The position numbers and the translations under genes are program-made. Shown in pieces: positions 35,966-45,057 of a DNA stretch of 64,000 nt. The notes beneath the pieces are model-generated. The model saw only the letters and a list, made by a program, of their open reading frames with translations, ran no database searches and was not told where the DNA came from. This DNA is from JBHGBM01 sp041946965 (GTDB taxonomy: Bacteria; Acidobacteriota; Terriglobia; Bryobacterales; Bryobacteraceae): contig JBHGBM010000035.1 in assembly GCA_041946965.1 (NCBI GenBank), positions 1 to 64,000 of the forward strand. Direction: 5' to 3'. The first letter of the stretch is position 1, and every line of letters starts with the position of its first letter.

Positions 35966-38527
35966 GTGAGGTCCGAAGTCTGGCTCTGCCATGCGTTTCT
36001 GCTTTTGAGTTTCGCCGGCCCCTTGCCGGCTGTCACGCTCACGGCTCAGATGGTGACCCGAGCAGTTGATGGATGTACCCAACCCACCGCCGTCACCAAC
36101 TTCCTGACAACCGATCCGAAGGTGTTCTTGTGGTTTAGCGTGCGCGACGCCAAAGCCGGCGACGTCGCGTCCGCGGAATGGCTTTATCCGGATGGCAAAC
36201 GGTACAAGTCCGGTTCATGGAACCCGGTGTCAAGTTCAGGAAGCTGGTGTTACTGGTGGGAGATACCGGTCGCCGGGAATCCGCCGGCATCGAACCCGGG
36301 CAGGTGGGCGGTGCGCATCCTTTGGAATAACACGGTGCTTGCCACCCTCTCGTTTTCGATCTCGGAACCGGCGCCCCCGGTAACAGCCACGAAACGGGTG
36401 GTCATCATCGATATCGACGGACTTCGGCCGGACGTGTTTGACAAGCTCTATCGGGATGGAAAGCTGCCAGCCTTTGCGCGCTTACTGGGCGATCCCGCCA
36501 ACGGCGAAGCCTACAAGAAGGCGGTGCGATATGCCAACGCAACGACCGTGTTCCCATCCATTACGTTTGCTGCTCAAGCTTCGCTCTTTACTGGCGTGTA
36601 CCCCGGCAAGCACGGCATTGTTGGTAATAGCTGGTTCAACCGGAACGCTGACGACGGCGTCAACTACACCGGGGGAGTGCTAGACAGCCCGTGCGTCTAT
36701 GAGCATGGATTGAATTGTGAAGACGGCCTGGCCAACCGCCATCTACGTTCGCAGACGTTGTACGAGGCTGCCCAACCCGCCATACAAGCCGTCGTTGTGT
36801 TCAATCCGTTCTGGAAAGGCGCCCAGCGTCATTTTGTGCCATCGGTGACAGATTGCTGGCGCTTCGTGGAGGGCGAAAGCGACAGCGATGTGGCGGATAT
36901 GGAAAGTTCTCAGGAGGACTTCGCCAAATATGACCAAGCCATGGTGGATAAAGCATTATCAACGCTGGGCGACGGGCCACCGGATCTGCTTACGGTCTAC
37001 TTTGCGGGCTTAGACGCGATCGGCCACAGATACGGTTTCGAAGCAGGGAGTGCTTACGTCAACTATCTTACGGACGAGATTGATCGTCAGGTTGATCGGC
37101 TGCTTACGAAGTGTTCTGAAAGTACGCGCGATCCGGACTGGCGCAACACGTTATTCATAATCACGTCCGACCACGGACGAAGTCAGGCACTACAGCCGGG
37201 CGAGGCAAACGAATATGCCGGCCGTATCAAGAGAGCGATTCCGGGGCTGGATTCCGCGGTGGTGCGCACCAACGGAGGGATGGCACACATCTATATCCGC
37301 GACGGGTCGGAATGGCTGGCGCCTTGGAACAAACCACCCCGCTTTTACGAGGACATTCTGCCAGCGGCTGCGGCGCTCGTTGCCGCCGACGATTTGAAAG
37401 AGATCGTCTGGAAGGTGCTCGTGCGAACCCCGGAGCAGGGATACTTCCCTGTGGACAGCAGCGGCAACATAATGGCGCCGAGCCGCGACTCGGATTTGGT
37501 GGGGAAACGTGAGCTGATCGAGGCGTTGAACCACGAACGCAGCGGCGACATCCTCGTACTCCTCAAGCCGGGACACTATTTTCTGAGTTGGCATGACGCG
37601 GAGCACCGGTGGGGTATCGGAGCGAGCCACGGGAGCATTCACGAGGACGATCTTGCGGTCCCCATGATCTTCGCAGGGGGCGGTGTCCGGCCTGGCGAGT
37701 CGTCAGAACCCGTGAGCACGGTCAATATCGCCCGCACCGTGGCCCGGTATCTAGGGTTTGAGAACCGCTTGGATGCCGCTGAACCAGCGCTGCCCGTCAG
37801 TTTCGGCGAACAGCCCGCACCCCCTGAGCCGGTCCGATTGCTCGCTCTGGAGATCTCGCCGAATTCCTTGGTGGGCGGTGAGTCTGCGACGGGAACCGTG
37901 ACCCTGAACCGGCAGGCTACCGCGGCCGTCGCCGTGAGTCTTAGCTCGGATAGCGCGGTCGCGGAAGTCCCGGCAACGGTGGTCGTGCCTGCGGGGGGAG
38001 ATTCGGCGCGATTCACCATCAAGACCAGGAGCGTTCAGGCGGCCCAGACGGTCAGGATCACGGCCAAGTCCGGTGACGTGAGCCGGACTGCCACTTTGAC
38101 GGTGAATGCGCCGTCGATACCGGCGTTGTCGAAATATCTGCAAATCCTGGTAGCCGGAACCTTCACTGCCGGTGGCCAACGGTATGTTCTGAAGATTCAA
38201 ATGGTCGGCGGCCCCGATGATGGCCACATGGCAGGGGTAACATGCATCGCCGAGAACCTTATGACGGCAGGTCTCTTCGGCACCTTCGGTTTGGCCTTTC
38301 GAGCGGAAAAATTCAACAACAATGCGATCACCTTCACGAGACTGGACCCGTGGGTGTCGGCATTGTACGGAATGGAAATGGTGAATTCAGCAACGATGAA
38401 GCTGAGTTTTGGGGGTACAACAGTCGAGTCACCTGTGACGGGCAGCCTCAAGCTCTCGACTGCGAGCAGAACCGTGGAGGGTACGATCGAGGGCAGAATT
38501 GCCGATATTATGAATCCGTTCTACTGA
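35966..38527 (+). CDS. Exported type I phosphodiesterase/nucleotide pyrophosphatase with Ig-like domain
   Basis: Protein of 853 residues. After a signal peptide and an N-terminal beta domain (about 30-135), the alkaline-phosphatase-superfamily catalytic domain begins at VVIIDIDGLRPD. The likely nucleophile Thr is in NATTVFPSITFAAQASLFTG, and metal ligands lie in FAGLDAIGHRYG and ITSDHGRS. A late His is in WGIGASHGS. A C-terminal Ig-like domain (about 630-715) and a further beta domain follow. It starts at GTG (35966) after a G-rich ribosome-binding site. The stop overlaps the convergent hoxW by 7 bp. Confidence 0.85.
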   Translation: MRSEVWLCHAFLLLSFAGPLPAVTLTAQMVTRAVDGCTQPTAVTNFLTTDPKVFLWFSVRDAKAGDVASAEWLYPDGKRYKSGSWNPVSSSGSWCYWWEIPVAGNPPASNPGRWAVRILWNNTVLATLSFSISEPAPPVTATKRVVIIDIDGLRPDVFDKLYRDGKLPAFARLLGDPANGEAYKKAVRYANATTVFPSITFAAQASLFTGVYPGKHGIVGNSWFNRNADDGVNYTGGVLDSPCVYEHGLNCEDGLANRHLRSQTLYEAAQPAIQAVVVFNPFWKGAQRHFVPSVTDCWRFVEGESDSDVADMESSQEDFAKYDQAMVDKALSTLGDGPPDLLTVYFAGLDAIGHRYGFEAGSAYVNYLTDEIDRQVDRLLTKCSESTRDPDWRNTLFIITSDHGRSQALQPGEANEYAGRIKRAIPGLDSAVVRTNGGMAHIYIRDGSEWLAPWNKPPRFYEDILPAAAALVAADDLKEIVWKVLVRTPEQGYFPVDSSGNIMAPSRDSDLVGKRELIEALNHERSGDILVLLKPGHYFLSWHDAEHRWGIGASHGSIHEDDLAVPMIFAGGGVRPGESSEPVSTVNIARTVARYLGFENRLDAAEPALPVSFGEQPAPPEPVRLLALEISPNSLVGGESATGTVTLNRQATAAVAVSLSSDSAVAEVPATVVVPAGGDSARFTIKTRSVQAAQTVRITAKSGDVSRTATLTVNAPSIPALSKYLQILVAGTFTAGGQRYVLKIQMVGGPDDGHMAGVTCIAENLMTAGLFGTFGLAFRAEKFNNNAITFTRLDPWVSALYGMEMVNSATMKLSFGGTTVESPVTGSLKLSTASRTVEGTIEGRIADIMNPFY

Positions 38528-38946
38528 GCGCTGTTAGCCAGCATCTGATGAACGGCATCCAGCATCCCGTTCAACGCCGCTTCAACCGCCGCCGAGAGCC
38601 CTTCTTCATACCCGAACGATTCGCCGAACATGGTGAACAGCAGCGCCCGCGGGGCGCGGCCGTAGAGCAGGGCCGCGGCCTCCACCAGCGCCGCCGGGTC
38701 CACGTGGTGCGTGAACGCACGGCCCGCGGGGGCGGATGCTGCAATCTCGCGGCACTGCCACTGGCCGGGCGGGCCGCCCTCGGCGGCGTCGATGAAGATC
38801 ACCAGGTCCGCGGCGCTGACCGGCTCGGCCAACTCCGGGGTGAGCTGGTGCACGGCCAGGCCGCCGAGCAGTTCCGCCGCGCGCCGGCCCAAACCGTCGT
38901 CGCCGCGCAGCGGGTTGCCGTAGCCGATGATCAGCACGCCGGGCAT
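38521..38946 (-). CDS. hoxW: Hydrogenase maturation protease (HoxW type)
   Basis: Protein of 141 residues with the family start VLIIGYGNPLRGDDGLG (nickel-sensing Glu/Asp region) and the conserved FIDAA and THHVDP blocks. It should cut the C-terminal peptide after the last His of the large subunit once nickel is inserted. The large-subunit gene directly upstream carries such a peptide. The ATG at 38946 overlaps the hoxH stop (ATGA), making it the last gene of the operon. Confidence 0.92.
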   Translation of the reverse strand: MPGVLIIGYGNPLRGDDGLGRRAAELLGGLAVHQLTPELAEPVSAADLVIFIDAAEGGPPGQWQCREIAASAPAGRAFTHHVDPAALVEAAALLYGRAPRALLFTMFGESFGYEEGLSAAVEAALNGMLDAVHQMLANSAQ

Positions 38947-40361
38947 CAGCGTTTCAACGAGTCGAGCACCTCGCCATCGGGCGCCTGAAGCTCGATCGCG
39001 AGCGCCATGCGGCCCGCGGCGTGGGTGGAGCAGCTCAGGCACGGGTCGAAGGCGCGGATCACCGCCTCCACGCGGTTGAGCATGCCCTCCTGGAGCTTGT
39101 TGCCGTTGACGAAGTGCTTGGCCACTTGCAGCACGCCGCGGTTCATGGCGGAGTTGTTGTGGCCGGTGGCGATGATGAGATTGGCGTCGCGGATCAGTCC
39201 CTGGTCATCGACTTTGTAGTGGTGGATGAGCGTGCCGCGCGGCGCTTCGGAGACCCCGATGCCCTCGTCGTTGTTCTGCCGCGCGAAGGCGCGCACGTGC
39301 GGGCTGAGGATGGCCGGGTCGTTCAGCAGCGCCTGCATGCGCTCCACGCAGAACAGGATCTCGATCAGCCGCGCGTAATGGTAGTGGAAGGAGCTGAGCA
39401 CGGCGCCGCGGCCCAGCTCGCGGAACTCGGCCCATTCCTGGTCGGCGAGGCGCGTGCCGCAGAGGTCCACCAGGTTCAGCCGGGCGAGCGGTCCCACGCG
39501 GTAGGTGCCGTCCGGATAGCCCAGCGGCTTGTAGAAGGTGGTCTTGAGGTAGCTCCACGGATTGACGAACTCGGCGATGTTTTCGGCGTAGGCACACGGG
39601 TCGGTATCGGCGACCACGCGCCCGTTGGCGTCCATGAAGCGCAGCTTGCCGTGGTAGTGCTCCAGCCCGCCGTGCTCGTTCACCAGGCCCATGAACATGG
39701 TGGGGAAGTTGGCGAAGCTGCGGACCTCCTCGCGGAAGCGCTCGATTTCGGTCTTGAACCAGTCCAGCGTGCGCTGCGCGATGGCCAGGGCTTCGGGGAT
39801 CGCGCCGAGGATGCGGGCGTGGTTCTCCGGGCTGAGTTTCCCGTTGACGCCGCCGGCCACGACCCACGCGGGGTGGATGCGCTTGCCGCCCAGCCATTCG
39901 ATCACCTGCTGGCCGAACTGCCGCAGCCGGACGCCGTCGCGGGCCAGTTCCGGGCGCGCTTCGATGACGCCGAAGACGTTGCGCTTGGCGGGATCGGCGT
40001 CCATGCCGAGCAACAGGTCGGGGGAGGCGAGATAGAAGAAGCTGAGCGCATGGGACTGCACGATCTGCGCCAGGTTGATGAGCTTCCGCAATTTCACCGC
40101 GGTTTCCGGAATGCGCACCGCGAGGATGGCATCGCAGGCCTTGGCCGAGGCGATCAGGTGGCTCACGGGGCAGATGCCGCAGATGCGCGCCATCAGGGAC
40201 GGCATTTCGTAAAACGGGCGGCCCTCGCAGAACTTCTCGAACCCGCGGAACTGGGTTACGTGGAAATAGGCCTCCTGCACCCGGCCCTGTTCATCCAGGT
40301 GCAGGCTGATCTTGGAGTGGCCCTCGATGCGGGTGACGGGATCGATGACAATGCGCTTCAT
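38946..40361 (-). CDS. hoxH: Bidirectional [NiFe] hydrogenase large subunit
   Basis: Protein of 471 residues. Nickel ligands are in RICGICPVSH (Cys61, Cys64) and DPCLSCSTH (Cys441, Cys444). A 24-residue C-terminal extension after His447 is the substrate of the maturation protease. Motifs and operon content (HoxE, F, U, Y) place it in group 3, most likely 3d, cytoplasmic NAD-linked enzymes that interconvert H2 and NADH. It begins 3 nt after hoxY. Confidence 0.95.
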   Translation of the reverse strand: MKRIVIDPVTRIEGHSKISLHLDEQGRVQEAYFHVTQFRGFEKFCEGRPFYEMPSLMARICGICPVSHLIASAKACDAILAVRIPETAVKLRKLINLAQIVQSHALSFFYLASPDLLLGMDADPAKRNVFGVIEARPELARDGVRLRQFGQQVIEWLGGKRIHPAWVVAGGVNGKLSPENHARILGAIPEALAIAQRTLDWFKTEIERFREEVRSFANFPTMFMGLVNEHGGLEHYHGKLRFMDANGRVVADTDPCAYAENIAEFVNPWSYLKTTFYKPLGYPDGTYRVGPLARLNLVDLCGTRLADQEWAEFRELGRGAVLSSFHYHYARLIEILFCVERMQALLNDPAILSPHVRAFARQNNDEGIGVSEAPRGTLIHHYKVDDQGLIRDANLIIATGHNNSAMNRGVLQVAKHFVNGNKLQEGMLNRVEAVIRAFDPCLSCSTHAAGRMALAIELQAPDGEVLDSLKR

Positions 40362-40364
40362 AGG

Positions 40365-40892
40365 CTATCCGAATTTCGCGTGCAGTTGCGGCTTGCGGCC
40401 TCCCAGCAGGTCCGTCAAGACGGAGAAAATGAGATCCGCCGAAGGCGGGCAACCCGGCACGTGAACGTCAACGGGGACCACCTCGTGCACCGGGCGGGCG
40501 TGGGGCAGCAGTTCCGGGATGACGTCGCGCGGGATCTTGGGGTCGAGCCCGGCGTTCTCGATGTAGGCGCGCTCCAGCACGGCGCTGACGCCGAAGCGGT
40601 TGCGCATGGCGGGCACGTTGCCGGTCACCGCGCAATCGCCGAGCGATACCAGGATCTTGGTGCGCTCGCGGACCAGGTGGATGCGATGCAGGTCGTCTTC
40701 GCTCGAGACGGCGCCCTCCACCAGGGTCACGTCCACGTTTTCGGGAAACTCCTTGCCGTCCACCAGCGGTCCCCAGACAACGGTAGCGCGGGCGGCGAGA
40801 TCGATGATGCGCTCGTCGTTGTCGAGCAGCGACATGTGGCAGCCGGAGCAGCCGTCGAGCCACACGGTGGCGAGCCTGATTTTGGCGCTCAT
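40365..40892 (-). CDS. hoxY: Bidirectional [NiFe] hydrogenase small subunit
   Basis: Protein of 175 residues with the proximal [4Fe-4S] ligands in WLDGCSGCHMSLLD, LGDCAVTGN and VPGCPPSAD. It lacks the Tat signal and extra clusters of uptake hydrogenases, as expected for a cytoplasmic group 3 enzyme. It passes electrons between HoxH and the diaphorase HoxFU. The ATG at 40892 overlaps the hoxU stop, fixing the start within a longer open frame. Confidence 0.94.
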   Translation of the reverse strand: MSAKIRLATVWLDGCSGCHMSLLDNDERIIDLAARATVVWGPLVDGKEFPENVDVTLVEGAVSSEDDLHRIHLVRERTKILVSLGDCAVTGNVPAMRNRFGVSAVLERAYIENAGLDPKIPRDVIPELLPHARPVHEVVPVDVHVPGCPPSADLIFSVLTDLLGGRKPQLHAKFG

Positions 40893-41611
40893 CGCCGCCC
40901 CTCCCGCATGAGGGTGAGGTAGGGCAGGAACTGCCTGCGCTTGGACATCTCGGCTACGGACTTTCCTTTTTCGGAGAGCGCGCCGGTGGGACACACCTGC
41001 ACGCACTTGCCGCAGCCGGTGCAGCTTTCCGAAGCGCCCCAGGGTTCGTTGAGGTCGGTCATGACGCGGCAGTCCTCGCCGCGCGACATCACGTCCCAGG
41101 TGTGGGCGCCTTCGATCTCGTCGCACACCCTCACGCAGCGGGCGCACAGGATGCAGCGGTTGTGGTCCACCACGAAGCGCTCGTGGGAGGCGTCCACGGG
41201 CAGCTTGGGATAGCGGTAGGGGTAATGCACGAAGGTCATGCCGGACTGCTCGGCTAGGCGCTGCAATTCGCAGTGGCCGTTGGAGACGCACACGGAGCAG
41301 ACGTGATTGCGCTCGGCGAAGAGCAGCTCCAGGATCTGCCGCCGGTAGCGCTCCAGGCGGTCGGAATTGACCGTGACATCCATGCCCTCCTCCACGCGCG
41401 TGACGCAGGCGGGGAGCAGCTTGTTGATGCCCTTGATCTCGACCAGGCAGAGCCGGCAGGCGCCCACGTTGGAGAGGCCTTCCACCCAGCAGAGCGTAGG
41501 GATGAAAATGCCGTGCTCGCGCGCCACTTCGAGGATGGTCTGGTCCTCGCGCGCGCCGACCTCGCGGCCGTCGATGGTGAGGGTCTTTACGCGGGGCGTT
41601 TTGGATTTCAT
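40889..41611 (-). CDS. hoxU: Hydrogenase diaphorase subunit, NuoG-like
   Basis: Protein of 240 residues: an N-terminal plant-type [2Fe-2S] domain (TLCWVEGLSNVGACRLCLVE), a His-Cys [4Fe-4S] segment (ERNHVCSVCVSNGHCELQ) and two ferredoxin-type [4Fe-4S] motifs (CILCARCVRVC, CTGCGKCVQVC). This is the HoxU layout, equivalent to the NuoG N-terminus. It links HoxF to HoxY. Its start overlaps the hoxF stop. Confidence 0.94.
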   Translation of the reverse strand: MKSKTPRVKTLTIDGREVGAREDQTILEVAREHGIFIPTLCWVEGLSNVGACRLCLVEIKGINKLLPACVTRVEEGMDVTVNSDRLERYRRQILELLFAERNHVCSVCVSNGHCELQRLAEQSGMTFVHYPYRYPKLPVDASHERFVVDHNRCILCARCVRVCDEIEGAHTWDVMSRGEDCRVMTDLNEPWGASESCTGCGKCVQVCPTGALSEKGKSVAEMSKRRQFLPYLTLMREGRR

Positions 41612-43257
41612 GCGGTCACCCCCTTGTCCTTTTCGATCTTGCAGACACCCGCCTCGCAGCGGCTGCCGGCGATGTGGCTTTCATACTCGTTGCGGAAGTA
41701 GCGCAGCGTGCTGACCACGGGATTGGGAGCGGTCTGGCCGAGGCCGCACAAGCTGGTATTCTTCACCAGTTCGCACAGCTCTTCGAGCAGCCGCAGGTCC
41801 GCCGGGGTGGCCTCGCCGGCGGTGATCTTTTCGAGCAGGTCGTGCATCTGCGCGGTCCCGGCGCGGCACGGCACGCACTTGCCGCAGGACTCGCTTTTGC
41901 AGAAATCCATGAAGTACTTGGCCACGTCCACCATGCAGGAGGTCTCGTCCATCACGATCATGCCGCCGGAGCCCATGATGGAGCCGATCTTGGCCAGCGA
42001 CTCGTAATCCACGGGCGAATCGAGGTACTGCTCGGGGATGCAGCCGCCCGAGGGACCGCCGGTCTGCACGGCCTTGAACTTCTTGCCGTCCGGGATGCCG
42101 CCGCCGATGGTGTAGATGATGTCGCGCAGCGGGATCCCCATGGGGACTTCGATGAGGCCCGTATTGGCCACGCGGCCGGCGAGCGCGAACACCTTGGTGC
42201 CCTTGCTCTTCTCGGTGCCGATGCCGGCGAACCACTCTCCGCCGTGGCGCAGGATGGGCGCGATGTTGGCGAAGGTTTCCACGTTGTTGATGAGGGTGGG
42301 GCAGTCCCACAGGCCCGCTTCGGCGGGGTACGGGGGCCGGGGCCGCGGCTGGCCGCGTTTGCCTTCCACCGAGGCGATCAGGGCGGTCTCTTCGCCGCAG
42401 ACGAAGGCGCCTGCGCCCAGCCGTATATCCACGCGGAAGCTGAACGTGGTGCCGCAGATGTTGATGCCGAGCAGTCCCATGCGCTCGGCCTGCCGGATGG
42501 CGGTCTTGAGGTGCTTCACCGCGAGCGGATATTCCGCGCGCACGTAGATGTAGCCGTACTGCGCGCCCACCGCGTAGGCGGCGATGGCCATGCCCTCGAG
42601 CACGCGGTGCGGATCGCTTTCGAGCACGGCGCGGTCCATGAACGCGCCCGGGTCGCCTTCGTCCGCGTTGCAGATGACGTACTTGCGATCCTCGCCGGCC
42701 TTGGCCACGGTAGTCCACTTGAGACCGGTGGGGTAGCCCGCGCCGCCGCGCCCGCGCAGGCCGCTCTTGAGCACCTGGCCGATGACCTCCTTGGGGGTCA
42801 TCTCGGTGAGCGCGGTGACCAGCGCCTGGTAGCCGTCCTGCGCGATGTAGTCCTCGATGCGTTCGGGGTCGATCTTGCCGGAGTTTTCCAGCACGATCTT
42901 CTTCTGGCGGGCGAAGAAGGGCGTCTGGGCGGGGATGCTCCTGGCCGCGGCGCCGCCCGTGTCGAGGCTGGAGACGATCTCGGGGATGTCGTCGGAGGTG
43001 ACGCCGCTGTAAATGATGCCGTCCGGCTCGACCATCACCAGCGGACCCGCGCTGCACAGGCCCATGCAGCCCACGCCCTTCACCGCGCAGGAGTTCTGCA
43101 TCCCGGACTCCAGGATTTCCTTGCGGAGGGCTTCCTTTACGGTGTCCGCGCCGCAGGAAAGACAGCCGGCCGCGATGCAGACCCGGACCTCGTGGTGGTA
43201 CTTGCGGCGCTGTTCCACCTCCGCCGCGGCGATCTTTTGCAGCTCCTCAACGGTCAT
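41608..43257 (-). CDS. hoxF: Hydrogenase diaphorase subunit, NuoF-like
   Basis: Protein of 549 residues. An N-terminal thioredoxin-like [2Fe-2S] domain (AAGCLSCGADT, GVGCMGLCSAGP) precedes the NuoF core: NADH site GLRGRGGAGYPTGLKW, FMN region GAGAFVCGEETALIAS and [4Fe-4S] ligands SESCGKCVPCRAGT with Cys near the end (TSLCGLGQ). It is the NAD(H)-reacting subunit. A short Cys-containing tail (SRCEAGVCK) follows. It overlaps hoxE by 11 bp. Confidence 0.95.
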   Translation of the reverse strand: MTVEELQKIAAAEVEQRRKYHHEVRVCIAAGCLSCGADTVKEALRKEILESGMQNSCAVKGVGCMGLCSAGPLVMVEPDGIIYSGVTSDDIPEIVSSLDTGGAAARSIPAQTPFFARQKKIVLENSGKIDPERIEDYIAQDGYQALVTALTEMTPKEVIGQVLKSGLRGRGGAGYPTGLKWTTVAKAGEDRKYVICNADEGDPGAFMDRAVLESDPHRVLEGMAIAAYAVGAQYGYIYVRAEYPLAVKHLKTAIRQAERMGLLGINICGTTFSFRVDIRLGAGAFVCGEETALIASVEGKRGQPRPRPPYPAEAGLWDCPTLINNVETFANIAPILRHGGEWFAGIGTEKSKGTKVFALAGRVANTGLIEVPMGIPLRDIIYTIGGGIPDGKKFKAVQTGGPSGGCIPEQYLDSPVDYESLAKIGSIMGSGGMIVMDETSCMVDVAKYFMDFCKSESCGKCVPCRAGTAQMHDLLEKITAGEATPADLRLLEELCELVKNTSLCGLGQTAPNPVVSTLRYFRNEYESHIAGSRCEAGVCKIEKDKGVTA

Positions 43258-43753
43258 GTTCCAGGCCTTTCTCGATGCGATTCACCATCGCTTCCGGTTC
43301 GATCTTCCCCAGGACGGCGCTATCCAGCACGGCCGCGGGCGCCAGGCCGCAGGAACCCAGGCAGCGCGCCGTGAGCAGGGAGAGCTTGCCGTCCGCCGTG
43401 GTCTCGCCCGGTTTGATTCCGTAGCGCGTTTCCACGGCGTTGAGCAGCGCCGGGGCGCCTTTGATGTAGCAGGCCGTGCCGGTGCAGACCACGCAGGTGT
43501 GCCGGCCCTTGGGCTTCAGGGTGAAGAAGTGATAGAAAGTCGCCACGCCGTAGACGCGGCTTACCGGTACGCGCAAGGCGCCGGCCACGAAGCGCAGCGC
43601 GGTCTCATCCAGGTAGCCGAAGGATTCCTGAACCGTGTGAAGGGTTTCGATGAGCGCATGCGGCTCGCGGCCCAACCGGCGCGCGGTGGCTTCGACCATC
43701 TTCCAGCGCTTGTCCTCGGAGGGAAGCTTGGGGTGGTCGTAGTTCGTATGCAT
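43247..43753 (-). CDS. hoxE: Hydrogenase diaphorase subunit, NuoE-like
   Basis: Protein of 168 residues of the 24-kDa complex I subunit family. The [2Fe-2S] ligands are the pair in VVCTGTACYIKGAP and the pair in ARCLGSCGLAP. FHTVQESFGYLDE and RVYGVATFYHFF are family blocks. It is the first gene of the hoxEFUYH-W operon. The ATG at 43753 has only a weak ribosome-binding site. Confidence 0.94.
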   Translation of the reverse strand: MHTNYDHPKLPSEDKRWKMVEATARRLGREPHALIETLHTVQESFGYLDETALRFVAGALRVPVSRVYGVATFYHFFTLKPKGRHTCVVCTGTACYIKGAPALLNAVETRYGIKPGETTADGKLSLLTARCLGSCGLAPAAVLDSAVLGKIEPEAMVNRIEKGLEHDR

Positions 43754-43955
43754 GGTTGACTCTCAAATCCTAATGGAAGTATCGCCCTTGAAGGGGCACT
43801 TTGGCTTCCAGGGGAAAAGTCAACAAACAGAATTACATGCGGGCGGCAAACCGGGGTGGGATGGGTCTCCTCACCCGGCCCGGGCGAAATGGCACACGGG
43901 ATGGTGCTGTTTTTCCTCTCGACGTAGAGTTTTGCCACGCAGGGGCGCGAAATCC
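43754..43955. other. Upstream region of the hox operon
   Basis: This 202-bp gap separates hoxE from the 3' end of the VWFA-related gene; both are on the minus strand. A CCCTTGAAGGG palindrome lies near 43782-43792. TTGACT on the minus strand (near 43815) could be a -35, but no good -10 follows at 17 nt. I see no FNR box and no sigma-54 site with correct spacing. Confidence 0.4.
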
Positions 43956-45056
43956 CTACTGTGAGCCGCTGTCGACGCGGGCCGCGAGCCAATAGCCCGG
44001 GCGGGTATGTATCTTGACATCGCGGCGCGCGGGCACCTGGACGTCGATCTCGTGGAAACCGCCCTCTTCCCTGTTGTTGGGCGTGTAGGTGATGAGGTAC
44101 TGGCTGTGCAGTTCCTCACCGACGCGGGAGATGGCTTCCTCGAGCCCGCGCTGGCGCGTAAACCCGTACTCGGTTCCGCCGGTGCCCTTGGTGAACAGTT
44201 CGACCGGATTGTCCTTGAACACCGCTTTCACATCGCGCAATATTTCGATCATGAGGGGCAGGAACTCGGCTCGCCCTCCGCCACCTTCGCCGTAGGTCTG
44301 CTGCACGGCCGTAGGGGTGGCCGCCACGTTGGGGGGCAGCGGGCGCGCCGCCGGCGGCAGCGGATTGGGCCGGGCGGGGCGGGCATCCCTGGTCAGCGTG
44401 GTGACCAGGCGGGAAATGTTGACGGAATAGACCGTGACGTTGTTGAGCTGTGCGTTTATGAGCGCTTCGCGCGCGCGCCCTTCGCTGCCGTAGTCGCGGG
44501 TTTCGCTGATGAGCAGCACGATGCGCCGCCGCTCGCGGGGGCGATTGCGCAGCAGGAACGCGGAGCGGTCGATGGCGTCGGTGAGGCGGCTCACGCTGCT
44601 GCCGGGCCGGATCTTCTTGACGGCTTGCGAAATCGCCGTTGCGTCGGAGGTGAAGTCCTGCACCACTTCGAGCCGGTGATCGAATTTCAACACCGCGACC
44701 TCGCCGGCTTCGCCGACCACCAGCGGCTGGATGAGGGAGCCGATCTTCTGGATCTGCGGCAGCACGGCCTCCACGTGGTCGTTGGCCTGGATGGCGATCA
44801 CCAGCGAAATCGGCTGGTAAGCCACGTCCACGTGGATGTTCTGTTCCTTGCCGTTATCGAAGAGGCGGAAATCGGACGGTTGCAGTCCGTTGACGTAATT
44901 GCCATCGCGATCGCGCACCACTACGGGTGCGATGACGTAGTCCACCGTGGTCCGGAAGGCAGGCGGCTGTTGCTGCGGTTCCACCGGCGCGGGCGATTCC
45001 TGGGCGATCGCGCACACGGAGAGCAGAAAAAATGGTGCAACTCGAAGAAGCCGCAT
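43956..45056 (-). CDS. Exported VWFA-related protein
   Basis: About 366 residues with a signal peptide (RLLRVAPFFLLSVCAIAQ) and a von Willebrand A-like domain. The N-terminal block (TTVDYVIAPVVVRDRDGNYV, then LQPSDFRLFDNGKEQ) is the VWFA-related Acidobacterial domain. The usual DxSxS metal site is replaced by VIAIQANDH, so metal binding may be weak. A C-terminal segment (GEELHSQYLITYTPNNREEG) is also typical. It starts 1 nt after the moaB stop, probably the last gene of the moeA-moaC-moaB transcript. Confidence 0.85.
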   Translation of the reverse strand: MRLLRVAPFFLLSVCAIAQESPAPVEPQQQPPAFRTTVDYVIAPVVVRDRDGNYVNGLQPSDFRLFDNGKEQNIHVDVAYQPISLVIAIQANDHVEAVLPQIQKIGSLIQPLVVGEAGEVAVLKFDHRLEVVQDFTSDATAISQAVKKIRPGSSVSRLTDAIDRSAFLLRNRPRERRRIVLLISETRDYGSEGRAREALINAQLNNVTVYSVNISRLVTTLTRDARPARPNPLPPAARPLPPNVAATPTAVQQTYGEGGGGRAEFLPLMIEILRDVKAVFKDNPVELFTKGTGGTEYGFTRQRGLEEAISRVGEELHSQYLITYTPNNREEGGFHEIDVQVPARRDVKIHTRPGYWLAARVDSGSQ

Positions 45057-45057
45057 G

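Noticed and set aside
43860..43920. Possible sigma-54 promoter for the hox operon (TGGCAC and TGC)
   Set aside because: The elements lie on the wrong strand and the GG-to-GC spacing is 15 rather than 12.
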